A DNA stretch of 64,000 nucleotides, from contig JAGTTD010000001.1 in assembly GCA_018398585.1 (NCBI GenBank), positions 10,604,501 to 10,668,500 on the forward strand. The letters are read 5' to 3'. How positions within the stretch are numbered: position 1 is the first letter of the stretch; each line of letters begins with the position of its first letter. A program made the translations under genes and the position numbers. The DNA is from Simmondsia chinensis. Taxonomy: Eukaryota > Streptophyta > Magnoliopsida > Caryophyllales > Simmondsiaceae. The notes under the pieces were generated by a model, which was not told where the DNA came from, ran no database searches, and worked only from the letters and a program-made list of their open reading frames with translations. Shown in pieces: positions 49,341 to 60,251 of the stretch.

Positions 49341-49925
49341 AGAAGGTGAGAGGGGCTAACTTTGGCCGTACATTGGAATGGACGGCTAAAATTGACCCAT
49401 TTTTTATGGGATATCAAAAAACGAAGAAAAAAAAACTTTTATCCCCACCCCACCTCCCCTTTCTTTTCTCCTTTACCCCCAATCCTTCCTTCCTCCCTCT
49501 CTCTCACCCCGCCACCTACCGTCACCGGCCATCGCCACCTATCGCCATTTCCTTTGTCGCCGCTTCTCCTTTCCTCTCTCTTCTAATACCCCGTTTTCTC
49601 CCCCACCACTGCCCGTCCACCACAATGGTAGGGGGTAAAGGGGGGTGCGCACTGGAAGAAAGAGGAAAAAAGGGGCGGCAGCAACGGGGTTAAGAAATAT
49701 GGGGAAAGAGAAGGAATATTGGAAGATACAGAAAAGGTAGGGCAACGGCAGGTGACTGGAGTGAGATAGAGAAAGGAAGGGTTGGAGGAGCGGGAGGGTG
49801 GGAGAAAAAGGGGTTGGGAGTACTTTTTTTTAATCCTATGAAAAAGGGGGCCAATCTTGACCATCGATTATAATGGACAGCCAAAATCTATTCCTCTCAC
49901 CCTCTCTCCTTCTCGTAAGAATTGT
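49338..49925. mobile_element. Foldback/MITE-like element
   Basis: Long imperfect inverted repeat of about 590 bp. The left end (GTGAGAAGGTGAGAGG...GGACGGCTAAAATTGACCC) is matched by the reverse complement of the right end (AATCTTGACCATC...GGACAGCCAAAATC...CCTCTCACC). The interior continues the symmetry: pyrimidine-rich to about 49615, purine-rich after. No transposase; the frames across it are shadows of CCT/AGG repeats. Confidence 0.7.
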
Positions 49926-49931
49926 ACCACA

Positions 49932-49950
49932 TACACACACACACACACAC
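49932..49950. repeat. AC microsatellite
   Basis: (AC)n at the right edge of the foldback element. Confidence 0.95.
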
Positions 49951-50536
49951 ATTTTATATATTATTGTACAAAATTAAAAATATAAAATTTTTATATAATC
50001 ATTATTGAAGTATTTCAAAACAGGTACAACAAATTTTGTCTAATATTTATATTACTTAATGAGACGATCAAACTTTTAAGTTCAAAAAAATCATGTAAAC
50101 ATATAGATTAAAATACATTTTTAAAAATATTAAATAATTCTTAAATTAGAATATAACAAAAAAATATAGTACAAAATAAAATTATTGTACCAATATTTGA
50201 AAATATGTATAACATTGAAGCATATACTATATGTAATACATCATTGTTTAATTATAGTGTCCTACAATTTTAGAATTTATTTGAATAATATGTATGTGTA
50301 TCAAACATTCATTTGAGGAGCATAAGTAAATTTGACTTATATAATCTACAAATTGATAACTACATATAATAAAAGAAATATAAGAAAAGAAATATTTATT
50401 ATAATATTTATGATCATGAGTATATTTTTTCAAATCCTAAAAATCTAAAAGCCTACCAATATTCTAATGCAAGAAAAAGGAAAATGAAAAGAAATATTTT
50501 TGATCATGAGCAAATTTTTTTTTTTTTTTTTTTCAT
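49951..50536. other. Very AT-rich spacer
   Basis: No gene seen. Poly(T) at 50515-50533. Confidence 0.6.
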
Positions 50537-51671
50537 TCCTATATATTAATGTTAAACTCTTATAATTCCATAATTGTAACTAAAAGCAAGCAAATGCAAA
50601 TAAAAGTTCAATTAGTACACTCTAAAATTGTAATTGAAAAGTTGGTACTTCATGAGTTCTAACTAATTCAAATTTCAAGCCCTATAAATCTCATAATAAA
50701 ACTTAAAAAAGTCAACAAATACGGAACCAATCCACACGAGCGTGTGTCCATTGTGAATCTGCCGAGATCCGCCATGCTTTGAGGGAATGAATTTTGGAAA
50801 CGGGTTTGCTGCTGGATTTTGTCTAATGTGGGAAGAGGGTTTCATCGGGAGTAAGTGGGAAATATCGTTCTTCTTATGCAATTTTGTTGATATTAAAAAT
50901 AATATATAATTATTCTTTATTGTATTTTGATAATTTTTAGGCTAAAATATTTTGATAACAGGAAAAGCATCCAACCCATTTCAACCCAAGCACCCATGCC
51001 GTAGGATGCCTTAGATAAAATCGGGTCGAACCGGCTACAAGTCTCGGAGGGTCAAACTTACGTCAACACATGGGTCTGGCCAGTTTCTTTAGCAATTTCT
51101 AAAAAATTACTGAATATACACATATAAAATATAAATAAATAATATACCCTGTTTTAAATGTTGTATACAGTATGAAATATAACATTTATATTTATCATAT
51201 GATAAAAATTACATAAGTCTGTTTCGAAGAAAATTGTTACTACAACCATATAGTTAATCACATAAGTCAGCTAGGAAGAAAAATGTTACTACAACCTAAA
51301 TTGACCACCATCAAGTAGACTACCACGATATGAAGCGCAGACAACATACAATATGACCACAAGTCAGTAAAAAATAAGGTACCTGACCAAATAAGTTTGT
51401 TTCACTATACAAAATGAAAATAAAGGAAACCACGATACCAATTTTTTGGACATCCATTGCAAGGAATTGAATAAGATTAATAAGAACGAGCCATAAAGGA
51501 AACCACAATACCAATTTTTTGGATCTGCACTTTTGTAATTAGTGGAATATCATGCCATTGATGTATTTCAATCATTAATTTAACGGATTCGATACATTCC
51601 CTAAACCAATCCATAACTGAAATACATATCACAAAGCAACACTACTCATGCATCGCATGGGATAACCCTAG
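50537..51671 (+). mobile_element. Candidate non-autonomous Helitron
   Basis: The 3' end looks typical: a 7-bp-stem hairpin at 51645-51661 (CTCATGC-ATC-GCATGGG), six bases, then CTAG followed by T (51668-51672). The 5' end is only a guess: TCCTATATATTAATG at 50537 begins with TC. No Rep-helicase reading frame inside, so it would be non-autonomous. The start could be elsewhere. Confidence 0.45.
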
Positions 51672-52067
51672 TAAATATATTATTGTTTAGGGAAATTATC
51701 ACAAAGCTACCCTAAGTTTTGAGTATCACTTTGGAATCCTAATATTTAATATATATAATGGAGTATCATGGTGTTTGAATTTTATTAGCTATTTACCTTG
51801 AAGTTTTAAAATTTTTTCAATCAAATGCTCTTGTGTAATAATTCAATAGATTTTCACTAAAAAAATGCTAAAATTGAACATGACTCCGACAATATACTAG
51901 TATCTTCATTAGAAGTTGATATTTTTTGTCAAAAAACTTGAAAATAATATGCATGATTGTGGTAATATAATGAAAATACAAGCCCTTTAACAGCAATTTG
52001 AAGGTTTGAATTGGTAATTGATTTGATTTTGAAGAACGGAGATTTGTTTTCTAAGAGCTATGATTTC
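51672..52067. other. AT-rich spacer before viral cluster
   Basis: No gene recognised. TATATATAA at about 51750 is the only TA-rich patch near the viral edge. Confidence 0.5.
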
Positions 52068-53081
52068 TTAGGTTTTTTTCTCGAGTTGGGTTTGAAGAGT
52101 TTGGGACTCTGAATTTTGAATGTTTTGAAGGGCTAAGGGTTTTGAGATATTTTGAATTATTGGAGTTTGAGAAATTTTTTAAGAAGAGGTTGAAGAGGTT
52201 GAGTTTGATGATTTGAGTAGTAATGGGCGAGCAGAGGGCTTGGTACAATTATGAGAAAGGATTAAAGGTTGTTTTTGTTTTGAAAATAATTTTGGAATTC
52301 TTTCTTTGGTTTTAAGAATATAATTCTTTGACCATTTGATTTTGAATTTGCGGACCAAAGAGATTGGATAATGCTGTTCAAAGATTTGAGAATTATCATA
52401 GGACCAGGATAATATCCAAGGTATTTGAAAATTTGAGTGAAACTTTAAAATTGTTTGAATAGGGTCCTCATTTGAGTTTTTTGTATAAGTGTTGAATAAA
52501 TCTCTGATATGAGTTGGGAAAATATTGATAGCAATACCAAAGAGGTGCCACCATTCATAAAACCATGGAGGAAACTTTGAAAGATTGCTTTTGATTTTGA
52601 AAAACCACGTGTGATTCAAGGGTCTTAGGAGGAAGGCTCTGAACCAAGCCATTTTGTAATCTTGAAAGTTGAATTCTTCTGGGAAAAATTGACTTGAGAA
52701 ATGAGAAAAATGATTTGGAATCCATGGATAGAAAAATTCACATGGTTTTAATATATCATGGATTTTACAGATGGAGTATTGAGTTTGACCATCTTCTTGA
52801 ATGTGTTGAATTTGAACAGATTTTGTATAAAGTAATATGAAATCATAATATTTTTGAGTTTTTTGAAGATCATCAGGGAGCCACTGAAAGTTTATTGGAA
52901 ATGTTGCTTTGATTGAATATTCAATCTGTGATTCGCAAGGCGGTTTGTAATAGTTTGTTAAATAAAGATGCTCCACTTGGGGTTTCGTAAAATATTGATC
53001 TGAATAGTCAACTTGATTTAAAAAAACATTTGAATGATCATTTGAAGTTTGAGCTTCCTGCTTTCCTTTGTCGTTCTTCAT
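52068..53081 (-). pseudogene. EVE unit 1 ORF2-like protein
   Basis: Begins at the ATG at 53081 and runs about 337 codons to a TAA at 52068, with one internal TAA at 52179. Rich in Trp and Phe, with the markers FQWLPDD (about 52865-52885), FNFQDYKMAWFRAF, PPWFYEWWHLFG and FQIPWI. The same pattern recurs in units 2 and 3. I associate it with the downstream ORF of unknown function in endogenous florendoviruses, without certainty. ORF1 of the same unit lies just upstream. The C-terminus is Ser/Thr-rich. Confidence 0.6.
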
Positions 53082-53084
53082 AAC

Positions 53085-53094
53085 CTGCAAATAA
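53085..53094 (-). promoter_or_regulatory. Candidate 3' splice site before ORF2, unit 1
   Basis: Minus strand ATTATTTGCAG directly before the ORF2 ATG, repeated in unit 2 at 59075-59084 (TTTATTTGCAG). Some caulimovirids splice their RNA to reach downstream ORFs; use here is inferred only. Confidence 0.35.
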
Positions 53095-53279
53095 TGGATC
53101 AGAATACCTATTCGAGAATAATCCCTGAAAGAAGGGTTTTGTATGAAATAATTTTAAAGGAATGATAAAGTTGTTTGAAGTTTTAAAAATACATTTGTCT
53201 TTGTAAATTTGTAATAGAGTTTTGCTAAGAGAATTTTTTAATATGAAATTCTTTGAAGTTTTGGACAATTTGCTTTAAA

Positions 53280-54364
53280 CCAAAGCGTAATAATTTGTTT
53301 TGGGCTAAAGGCAAATTTTTGTAAATTTTCATATTGATCATCAAGATTTTTGAGAATTACTTTTGAGTTTAAATCAGAAGTTTTGGGAATTATTTCTGAA
53401 TTTGGTAAGGTTAGACTTGATTCAAATTCTTTGAATTTTTGATTATTGAGTTGTATTATTTTATGGCGATTTATTTTTGTAGTTGAATCAAGGGTTAAGG
53501 TTTTATTTTGTATTTGAGTTAAAGTGTGAGATAAGTTTTGAGTTTCTGTATCCTTTTGAACTTCAGAATTTTTGGAATTATTTTTTGTAGTTTCTGAGGT
53601 TGAGTTAGATAAATCTATTAATTTATCTAGGAACTGTTGGTTTTATCTTGAATCATTGGTTGATTTCTTTCGCAATTTTTCATAAAGTGGCTAGGTTTTC
53701 TACACCTGTGACAAATTAGAATCCTTTTTGGTTTATGTTTTGAATGTTTATTCTTTTTGGGTTTTCCCATAGGTCGTTTGAAATTATAACCATTATTTTG
53801 AGCACATTGCGATTTTGATTTTTCTTTTGGTTGAGATACTGATAGAGTTTCTTCATTTGAGACTTCATCTTCTCCTTTTGAAATAGTTTGAATTGTAGGG
53901 CTGCTAGTTGTTGGATTATCGGTTAATTTGAGTTTTTGAGTGATTCTTTCAATAATATCATCATCAGAATTTTGTGGTTTTCTGAGTTTTATTTGTTCTT
54001 TATCTTTTTGAGTTAAATTGAAATGTTGGAAAGAGGGTTGTTGAATTCCTTGAAAGAATGGATTTGTCTGTGATTGTGGAGTTGGAAAGCTTTGTTGAAT
54101 AGGATAGCTTTGAGGTATTGGTTGTGGCATTGTGTAATTTGTATATGTAGGTTGAGGTAATGATTGGACTATTGGAGATTGTTCCAATTTTTGCTTATCT
54201 TTGTTACTTACTATGTTGTTATGAATTGAATTTAATTGTTCCGAAATTATTTTGAGATTTAAGGCTTGAAAATTGTTTTGTTCATAAATTTTGTTTATGT
54301 CTTTGATTGTAGGTGGTGAATCGTCTTTTTCCTCTCTTCCCCTATGGAAAGGAGTAGCAACCAC
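53280..54364 (-). pseudogene. EVE unit 1 capsid region with zinc knuckle
   Basis: The 245-codon open stretch 53627-54364 is Gln/Pro-rich in its middle, then Lys-rich, and ends with a CCHC zinc knuckle C-X2-C-X4-H-X4-C (CHRCRKPSHFMKNC) near residues 218-231, as in the nucleic-acid-binding end of caulimovirid capsid proteins. Reading continues weakly to about 53280 after a stop at 53627. Where a protease and RT should follow, none is present: sequence passes into a Phe/Lys-rich tail and then ORF2. Nearly identical to 59540-60251. Confidence 0.8.
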
Positions 54365-55770
54365 TTCCTGATTTTGAACATTAATTATTAGATTTTTTGT
54401 AGGAGGATGAATAGTTTGAATTATTTGTCCATCTGTTGTTAGCCATTTGGTTGTAGGGTTTGTGTTAACATTTATGAAATTTTTTATAAAAGGATTTGGT
54501 ATTTGATTTCTTGGTGCGTATGATTCTAACCATTTGAAGAAAGAAATATTATATTTTAATTGATTTATTTGTAATAAGTTTCTCTAATTTGGATTGTTGA
54601 TTCTTTTTTAAAAGTTTGAAAGTACCAATATCTTTTAATCTTATTTTGATCAGATTCAAATTCATTGCTTAAAAAAATTTTGCTTATTGTAAAATCTTTT
54701 GTTAAAACATTTATTGAAAGAGGTCTCATTTAAGAAGCAGTTGGAGAACTTGGATTTGAAAATGATTCATTTTGAAAAACTGGTTTGGCAAGAGGGGAAT
54801 TAAACCGTATTCCTCTAAACCTTGAAGTAGAAGTATTTTAAAAATTTTCTTCCTTATTGTATGGAAAGGATGAAGTTTATTGTCTTGAAGATTCTATTTG
54901 AGAAGGGTTTGAAATAATTGTTTGTTTGCCTGATTCGAACTTAATGGTAATTTTACCATCAGGTTCTTCAGTAATTTGTTGAACTTGTCTTCTTGCCATA
55001 TTTCTTGGAGGTTGAGGGTTGTCAATCCTCAAAATTTCTGGAATGGTTATCTCATTCCATTTGAGACATTTTGGAGTAAAGGTTGAAGCTTGTTCAGCTT
55101 GAACCTCAAGAACTAAAGTTTCTCAAGGAGGAGATTATTTGAGACATTTTGGGTTAAGTTGGCTTCCTAAAAGCCTGAAATAAATTCTATAGATGAGAAC
55201 AAAATTTTGTCTATTTTCTTGAATATTAACATTTGGTAAATGGATATCTAAAATTAAAGTATTTAAATGTTGGGTCCCGAAGAGAGACTGAAAAGTTTGG
55301 ATAACAATTGAAATAAATTGGTCCATTGTGTAAATTGGTTTGAACAATAGCAAGTAAAGATTCTTCATATTCTAAATATGTTGAATATCTAAGACTTAAC
55401 ATAACTGGTTGGTTATATTCTGACCTTGCTAATGGAACAACAGCAACTTGAACTAATCATAGTGGATATAATGAAAACTTTTTGCAATATACTTTTGAAT
55501 GGATAGATTTGAAAGTAGCTGAACTGTTTGAGCTTCTTTGTCAATATTCATTGCTTGTTCATGTGTTTTACATGAAAAAGCCATTTTGAAATCAAAAGTA
55601 CCAATTTGATAAATTGATTCTAAATCCTCATTTGGAATGCTCCAATTAACAAAATCTTTTGGGTTTGTAATTTCTTTTGAAACTGCTTTTGAATTAACAA
55701 TATGTAAACTTGTACTGGGTTGTTTTGTAAATATTTTCCTAAAAGGTCCAGCAATTCTGAAACCTGACAT
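54365..55770 (-). pseudogene. EVE unit 1 movement protein and linker
   Basis: Starts at the ATG at 55770 (MSGFRIAGP). It resembles caulimovirid movement proteins of the 30K superfamily, which modify plasmodesmata: central 'LVQVAVVPLARS' and 'NGPIY.NCYPNFSVSLRDP' blocks at about 55260-55440. Broken by a one-base deletion near 55455 relative to unit 2, and by stops near 55135 and further on. The linker toward the capsid region carries a KVKR/KRYWYF-like block near 54610. Dead copy, but highly similar to unit 2. Confidence 0.85.
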
Positions 55771-55812
55771 GGTTATAGTCTTAGTTATTTGGGTTCAACA
55801 GCTACCTAACAG

Positions 55813-55983
55813 TCTTACTATTTAACACCGTTGAGAACAGTTTTACTATTTGACACTGTTGAAAACGGGAACACCAGCGACACAGTAACGGGAACACCTC
55901 ACACACGGGCTTACCAACGATATCCGGGCTTACCAACGCTCCTAATAAGTGCTTTAACAGCAAATTGGATCCTAATAAGTGCT
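55813..55983 (-). repeat. Short direct repeats in EVE leader, unit 1
   Basis: Three sets: CTTACTATTTAACACCGTTGAGAACAG-type 27-mer twice (55815 and 55842), CGGGCTTACCAACG twice (55906, 55925), and TCCTAATAAGTGCTT twice, 29 bases apart (55940, 55969). The first two sets recur in unit 2. Confidence 0.85.
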
Positions 55984-56025
55984 TAACAATATTTTCATGA
56001 AATTACTATTGAAAACACCTTAAAC

Positions 56026-56041
56026 TTGGCTCTGATACAAA
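56026..56041 (-). other. EVE primer-binding site (Met-tRNA)
   Basis: Minus strand TTGTATCAGAGCCAAG, one base off TGGTATCAGAGCC, the site that marks nucleotide 1 of caulimovirid genomes. Lies between the control region and the movement-protein ORF of unit 1. Not found at the equivalent place before unit 2. Confidence 0.85.
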
Positions 56042-56278
56042 AAAAGGGGGCAGGATCGAGGGTGAAGATGGACACAATCGAAAAATATGAACAAGGACAA
56101 GGATAGAAGAAGACGAGAAAGACAGAAATTTATTGATTGCAGGATTTGAACATAGTTTTAGTACAAAACAGAAATTGAAAATACAAGCGTAGGATTGAAA
56201 TACATATGAAACTTACAGATATTGTAGCGGGAGTACAACACTGGAAGATAAAAATTTACAAGGAAAATTTTTCTAGTG

Positions 56279-56288
56279 TTTATTTATT
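56279..56288 (-). terminator. EVE polyadenylation signal
   Basis: Minus strand AATAAATAAA about 80 bases after the TATA box, the arrangement by which pararetroviruses make terminally redundant RNA (signal bypassed near the 5' end and used at the 3' end). Confidence 0.65.
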
Positions 56289-56360
56289 TTCTTGAATTCC
56301 TGGAATTCGCTCTCCAATTCGCTCTGAATTCACTCTGCCTTGAACGAAGCTGCGAAGTCT

Positions 56361-56370
56361 CCCTTTATAG
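56361..56370 (-). promoter_or_regulatory. EVE pregenomic promoter TATA box
   Basis: Minus strand CTATAAAGGG, followed by GAGACTTCG. It lies in the non-coding region (56042-56630) between ORF3 of unit 2 and unit 1. A start site would be expected near 56335. Confidence 0.65.
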
Positions 56371-56630
56371 GCAAAGCAGCAACCGGATTTGAATTGAGAT
56401 CCACGACCCCGGACTTGAAATGAAAATTTGAATTCAGAACAGTGACCGGATAAAAGAACCTTGAATTCTGAACATGTCTTTATTGTACAACTTTTGAAAT
56501 AATTGAGCAGTACTGTGCAACTATTTGAATTATTTGCCATCCGTCCTTTTTTAATATAATTGAGCTTACTATGCAACTTTTGTCTTGTAGCATTTGTCAT
56601 GTATTGAATTGGTAGAAATGTCTTGAATTA

Positions 56631-57888
56631 TCAAAATAAATTGAACGGATCACTCTGACTGGAACTGATATTATCATCATCAGAGGAGGAGGAGGAATTT
56701 TGAACTTGTTGAAGGAGTTGAGCCAGAACTTCTTTGAGATTTTTGTTGTGGATTTGGACTTTGTAGAATTTGAGGGTGAGGCCTTTTTAGGATGAGATTT
56801 TGAAGGGGTTTTAAGGATGCCTTGAGAATCATGACTGAAAATTTGAATGGATTTATTTTTGAACAAATATCAATCAGGATAAAGCAAAGTGTTGAGATTG
56901 AGCCTTTCTTCTTCCTGAATTCTTTCATCTTCTTGATTTTTGAGTTTCTCATAATCATGGAGTAGGGATTTATAAATTATAAAATTGAGGAAAGGGACAT
57001 CAAAATTTCTAGTGAATGAGTATATTTTTTGAATAAAATCTTCCGTGACCAGGAAAGCATTTATAATCCCACTATTACTATTTGTTGAAAATGCTTGTGG
57101 ATGGAGATCAAAAGCCATTTGTTTTGCCCTCCAGTGTCATAGTTGTTTTCCAATATGATTGTTGGTACATGGCCATGGATCTTCAGAAGGACATAACGTG
57201 TGACGAACATATGAACCGTAGACAAGCATTCGATGTTGACCAGGATTTGTGTAAATACCATTGAATTCAGGAGGTTTAGATTGAACAATAGTGTCAACGG
57301 AAGTGACTTTGTAATCGAATTGTTTTTGAATTACATAGGCTAATTTGTGGCCAAATTGTGTGGCTTGTTTAGGTTTGGTAATGATGATTTGGAAAAGAAA
57401 TCCATGATCCAAAAGTTTTTGAGCGGTCAGGACAATTTCTTTGTTTTCATGGATGATTGACATAGGCTTGTAGAGTTCTAAAAATCTAGGCAAATACGGA
57501 CAATTGAGTAAGTAAGATGACATGGGCAGTCCATCATATTATTTGGCAAGTGTAAGCATTTTTGAGTTTGCTTGCAATTGGAGGGGAAATTGTAGTGAGT
57601 GGTCCAGGAATAAGTAAGTCCTGGTATTGTAACGCTATGGATAGGCAGGTCTTGGAGGAATTGTTGGATTTTTATCAGAAGTCTATTGTTACTGCATTGA
57701 GTGACAAGAGCAATATGAGCAGCAACATCTTCAAGCAAATAGCTGAGGAATTTTTGAGGAAAGAAAAAAAATTCTTGTTTTTGTAAAATCATAGGTCGAT
57801 GAAAAGTTGCTCCAATTTGGAGACTTTGTTTGGTAATCAATTTATTTTTGTAAAACATGATTTTGATGCTTGAGGTTGATACACTCAT
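56631..57888 (-). pseudogene. EVE unit 2 ORF3, unrecognised protein
   Basis: Begins at the ATG at 57888, which overlaps the ORF2 stop (TAATG, sharing one base). About 420 codons in pieces: 57478-57888, then a frameshift near 57500, 57137-57523, a stop near 57137, 56872-57118, a stop at 56870, and a tail ending TGA at 56631. Visible features: a Cys/His-rich patch ('MMDCPCHLTY') near 57530-57560, a charged 'NQEDERIQEEERL' stretch near 56900, and a Ser/Asp-rich acidic C-terminus encoded by GAGGAG/ATCATC repeats. The tail recurs in unit 3. I do not recognise the family; no RT, protease or 30K motif. Confidence 0.5.
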
Positions 57889-59071
57889 TATTTTTTTTGT
57901 TGTAATTGAGTTTGGAGGGATTCAATATCAGGAATTTGAGTGTGTTGAGAGGATGTTTCTTTGAGAGTAAGAGCAAGAGAATCATCATTTGGAGTTGAAG
58001 GGGAATTGGATTTTGAATCTGAAATTGTCAAGTTAGGTAATTTTGAAATTTCTAAAATGTTTTGAAATTCCAAATTAAATTTTTGAAAATGTTGTTTCAG
58101 GTATTTTTGAAAAGTCTCAGGGGTGTAGTGTTCTTTGAAAACAAAATTATCCCGCCATTTTACTTTGAATTCCCTAACCCATGAAAGAGGATAGGGTTGA
58201 TTTCAGTATTGAGTATAAGCATAGGACCAGCAAAAGATCCAAGGAATTTGAAAAATTGTATGAAAATGTAAAATAGAGTCAAGTGGTTCATTTTGAGAAT
58301 AATTTGAGTAAATATCAAAGAAAATTTTTACCATAACAGGGTAGATACCAATGGTGCTTCCAAAGAAATGCCACCATTCATAAAACCATATGGGAAATGT
58401 TTGACATTTTTTTGTAATTTGGAAAACCAGGTATGATCAAGAGGTTGATAAAGAAAAGCTTTGAGCCAAGCTGTTTTGTAATCAACATAGGTAAAGCTGT
58501 TTGAAGTGTAAGGTTTTCAAAATCTTTTTGGTCTGTAACGATTTCGACTAAAATCGTTCAGGCGTAAAATATTTTTAATTTCGCAATTTGAGAATTGGAT
58601 TTGTCCATTATCACTCTTGTGATGCTTAATCTGAACAGATCCAGTATCAATTGGTATGAGTTCATAAAATTCACGAGTCTTCTGAATATCATCAGGAGAC
58701 CAATGAAAATCTTTTGGGAAAATAGTTTTGACAAAATTTTTGATATCATCATGAGACAGAGGTTCTTTCTGTCTTGTTACCAGCAGGTGCTCTTTCTGCT
58801 GTTTTGGGATATATTGGCTTGCTTGTTTTAATAATGTGTTTTGGACCTTTTGATTGAAGGATTGAGGAGAGTCAAGAGGTTTTAATGGGAGAAGATTTGA
58901 AGATCCTGTTACAGCTGCAGAGCAGGGATTTGAGGGAATATTTGTATTTTGAATTTCAAGAGGGTTTTGAGTAGGAATATTAATTGAAGAAGAGTGAGGA
59001 TAGGGTGTGAAGGTTATTGCATAATCTCTAGCGGATTGAATCTTCCTTTTACCTTTGTCTACCTTCTTCAT
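57888..59071 (-). pseudogene. EVE unit 2 ORF2-like protein
   Basis: Starts at the ATG at 59071 after a splice-acceptor-like TTTGCAG. It has a longer, Ser/Pro/Asn-rich N-terminus than unit 1, then the shared core: FHWSPDD at about 58690-58710, a YVDYKTAWLKAFLY-type block and FQIPWIF near 58230. Broken by a stop at 58517 and frameshifts between about 58190 and 58400. The last 61 codons (57888-58073) are open and end in TAA at 57888. Its core is clearly more diverged from unit 1 than the adjacent capsid region is. Confidence 0.6.
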
Positions 59072-59089
59072 TTCCTGCAAATAAAAAAT

Positions 59090-60251
59090 CAGAATACTTG
59101 TTCGAGAATAACCTCTGAAAGAAGGGTTTGTATGAAATAATTTTGGAGGAATGAAAAAGCTGTTTTTAGTTTTAAAAATACATTTGTCTTTGTAAATTTG
59201 TAATAAAGTTTTGAAAAGAGAATTGTGTAATATAAAATTCTGTGAAGTTTTGCTTTAAACCAAAACATAATGATTTGTTTTAGACAGGAAATAAGGTTTT
59301 GAAGTTTATTAATATTAGGCATTTTGAGAATTACTTCTGAATTTGGTAAGGTTAAACTGGATTCAGAATCTTTGAATTCTTGATATTTGAGCTATATTGT
59401 TTTAAGGTGATTTATTTTTGTAGTTGAATCAAGGGTTAAGGTTTTATTTTGAACTTCAGAATTTTTTGAATTATTTTTTGTAGTTTCTGAGGTTGAGTTA
59501 GATAAATCTATTAATTTATCTAGGAACTATTGATTTTTATTTTGAATCATTGGTTGATTTCTTTTGCAATTTCTCATGAAATGGCCAGGTTTCCTGCATC
59601 TGTGGCAAATTGGGATTCTATTTGCCTTTTGTTTTGAATGTTTTTTCTTTTTATTTTTTCCCATAGGTCGTTTGAAATTATTGTTTTGAATACATAGTGA
59701 TTTTAATTTTTCTTTTGGTTGGGAAAATGATGAAGTTTCTTCACTTGAGATTTCATTTTCTCCTTTTGAAATAGTTTGAATGGTAGGGCTATTAGTTGTT
59801 GGATTATCGGATAATTTGAGTTTTTGAGTGATTCTTTCAATGATATCATCATCAGAATTTTGTGGTTTTCTGAGTTTTATTTGTTATTTATCCTTTGAGT
59901 TAATTTGAAAGATTGGAAAGAAGGTTATTGAATTCCTTGAAAGAATGGATTTGTCTGTGATTATGGAGTTGGAAAGCTTTGTTGAATATGATAGCTTTGA
60001 GGTATTGGTTGTGGCATTGTGTAATTTGTATATGTAGGTTGAGGTAATGTTTGAACTATTGGAGATTGTTCCAATTTTTGCTTATCTTTGTTATTTACTA
60101 TGTTATTATGAATTGAATTTAATTGTTCCGAAATTATTTTGATATTTAAGGCTTGAAAATTATTTTGTTCATAAATTTTGTTTATGTCTTTGATTGTAGA
60201 TGGTGAATCGTCTTTTTCCTCTCTTCCCCCACGGAAAGGAGTAGCGACCAC
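59090..60251 (-). pseudogene. EVE unit 2 capsid region with zinc knuckle
   Basis: Near-identical partner of unit 1 53280-54364. Open from 60251 to 59961, then broken near 59900-59960. The CCHC knuckle (CHRCRKPGHFMRNC) is at about 59570-59615. A stop near 59525 is followed by a 77-codon Phe/Lys-rich open tail (59089-59322). No protease or RT follows, exactly as in unit 1. Confidence 0.8.

Noticed and set aside
49125..49349. Frame ending in repeated Tyr-Ile
   Set aside because: Its end is the TA microsatellite; the rest has no motif.
50675..50881. 68-codon minus-strand frame
   Set aside because: No recognised motif; lies inside the candidate Helitron without support.
56280..56600. 106-codon minus-strand frame in the viral control region
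   Set aside because: It spans the TATA box and has no counterpart before unit 2; more likely chance than a gene.
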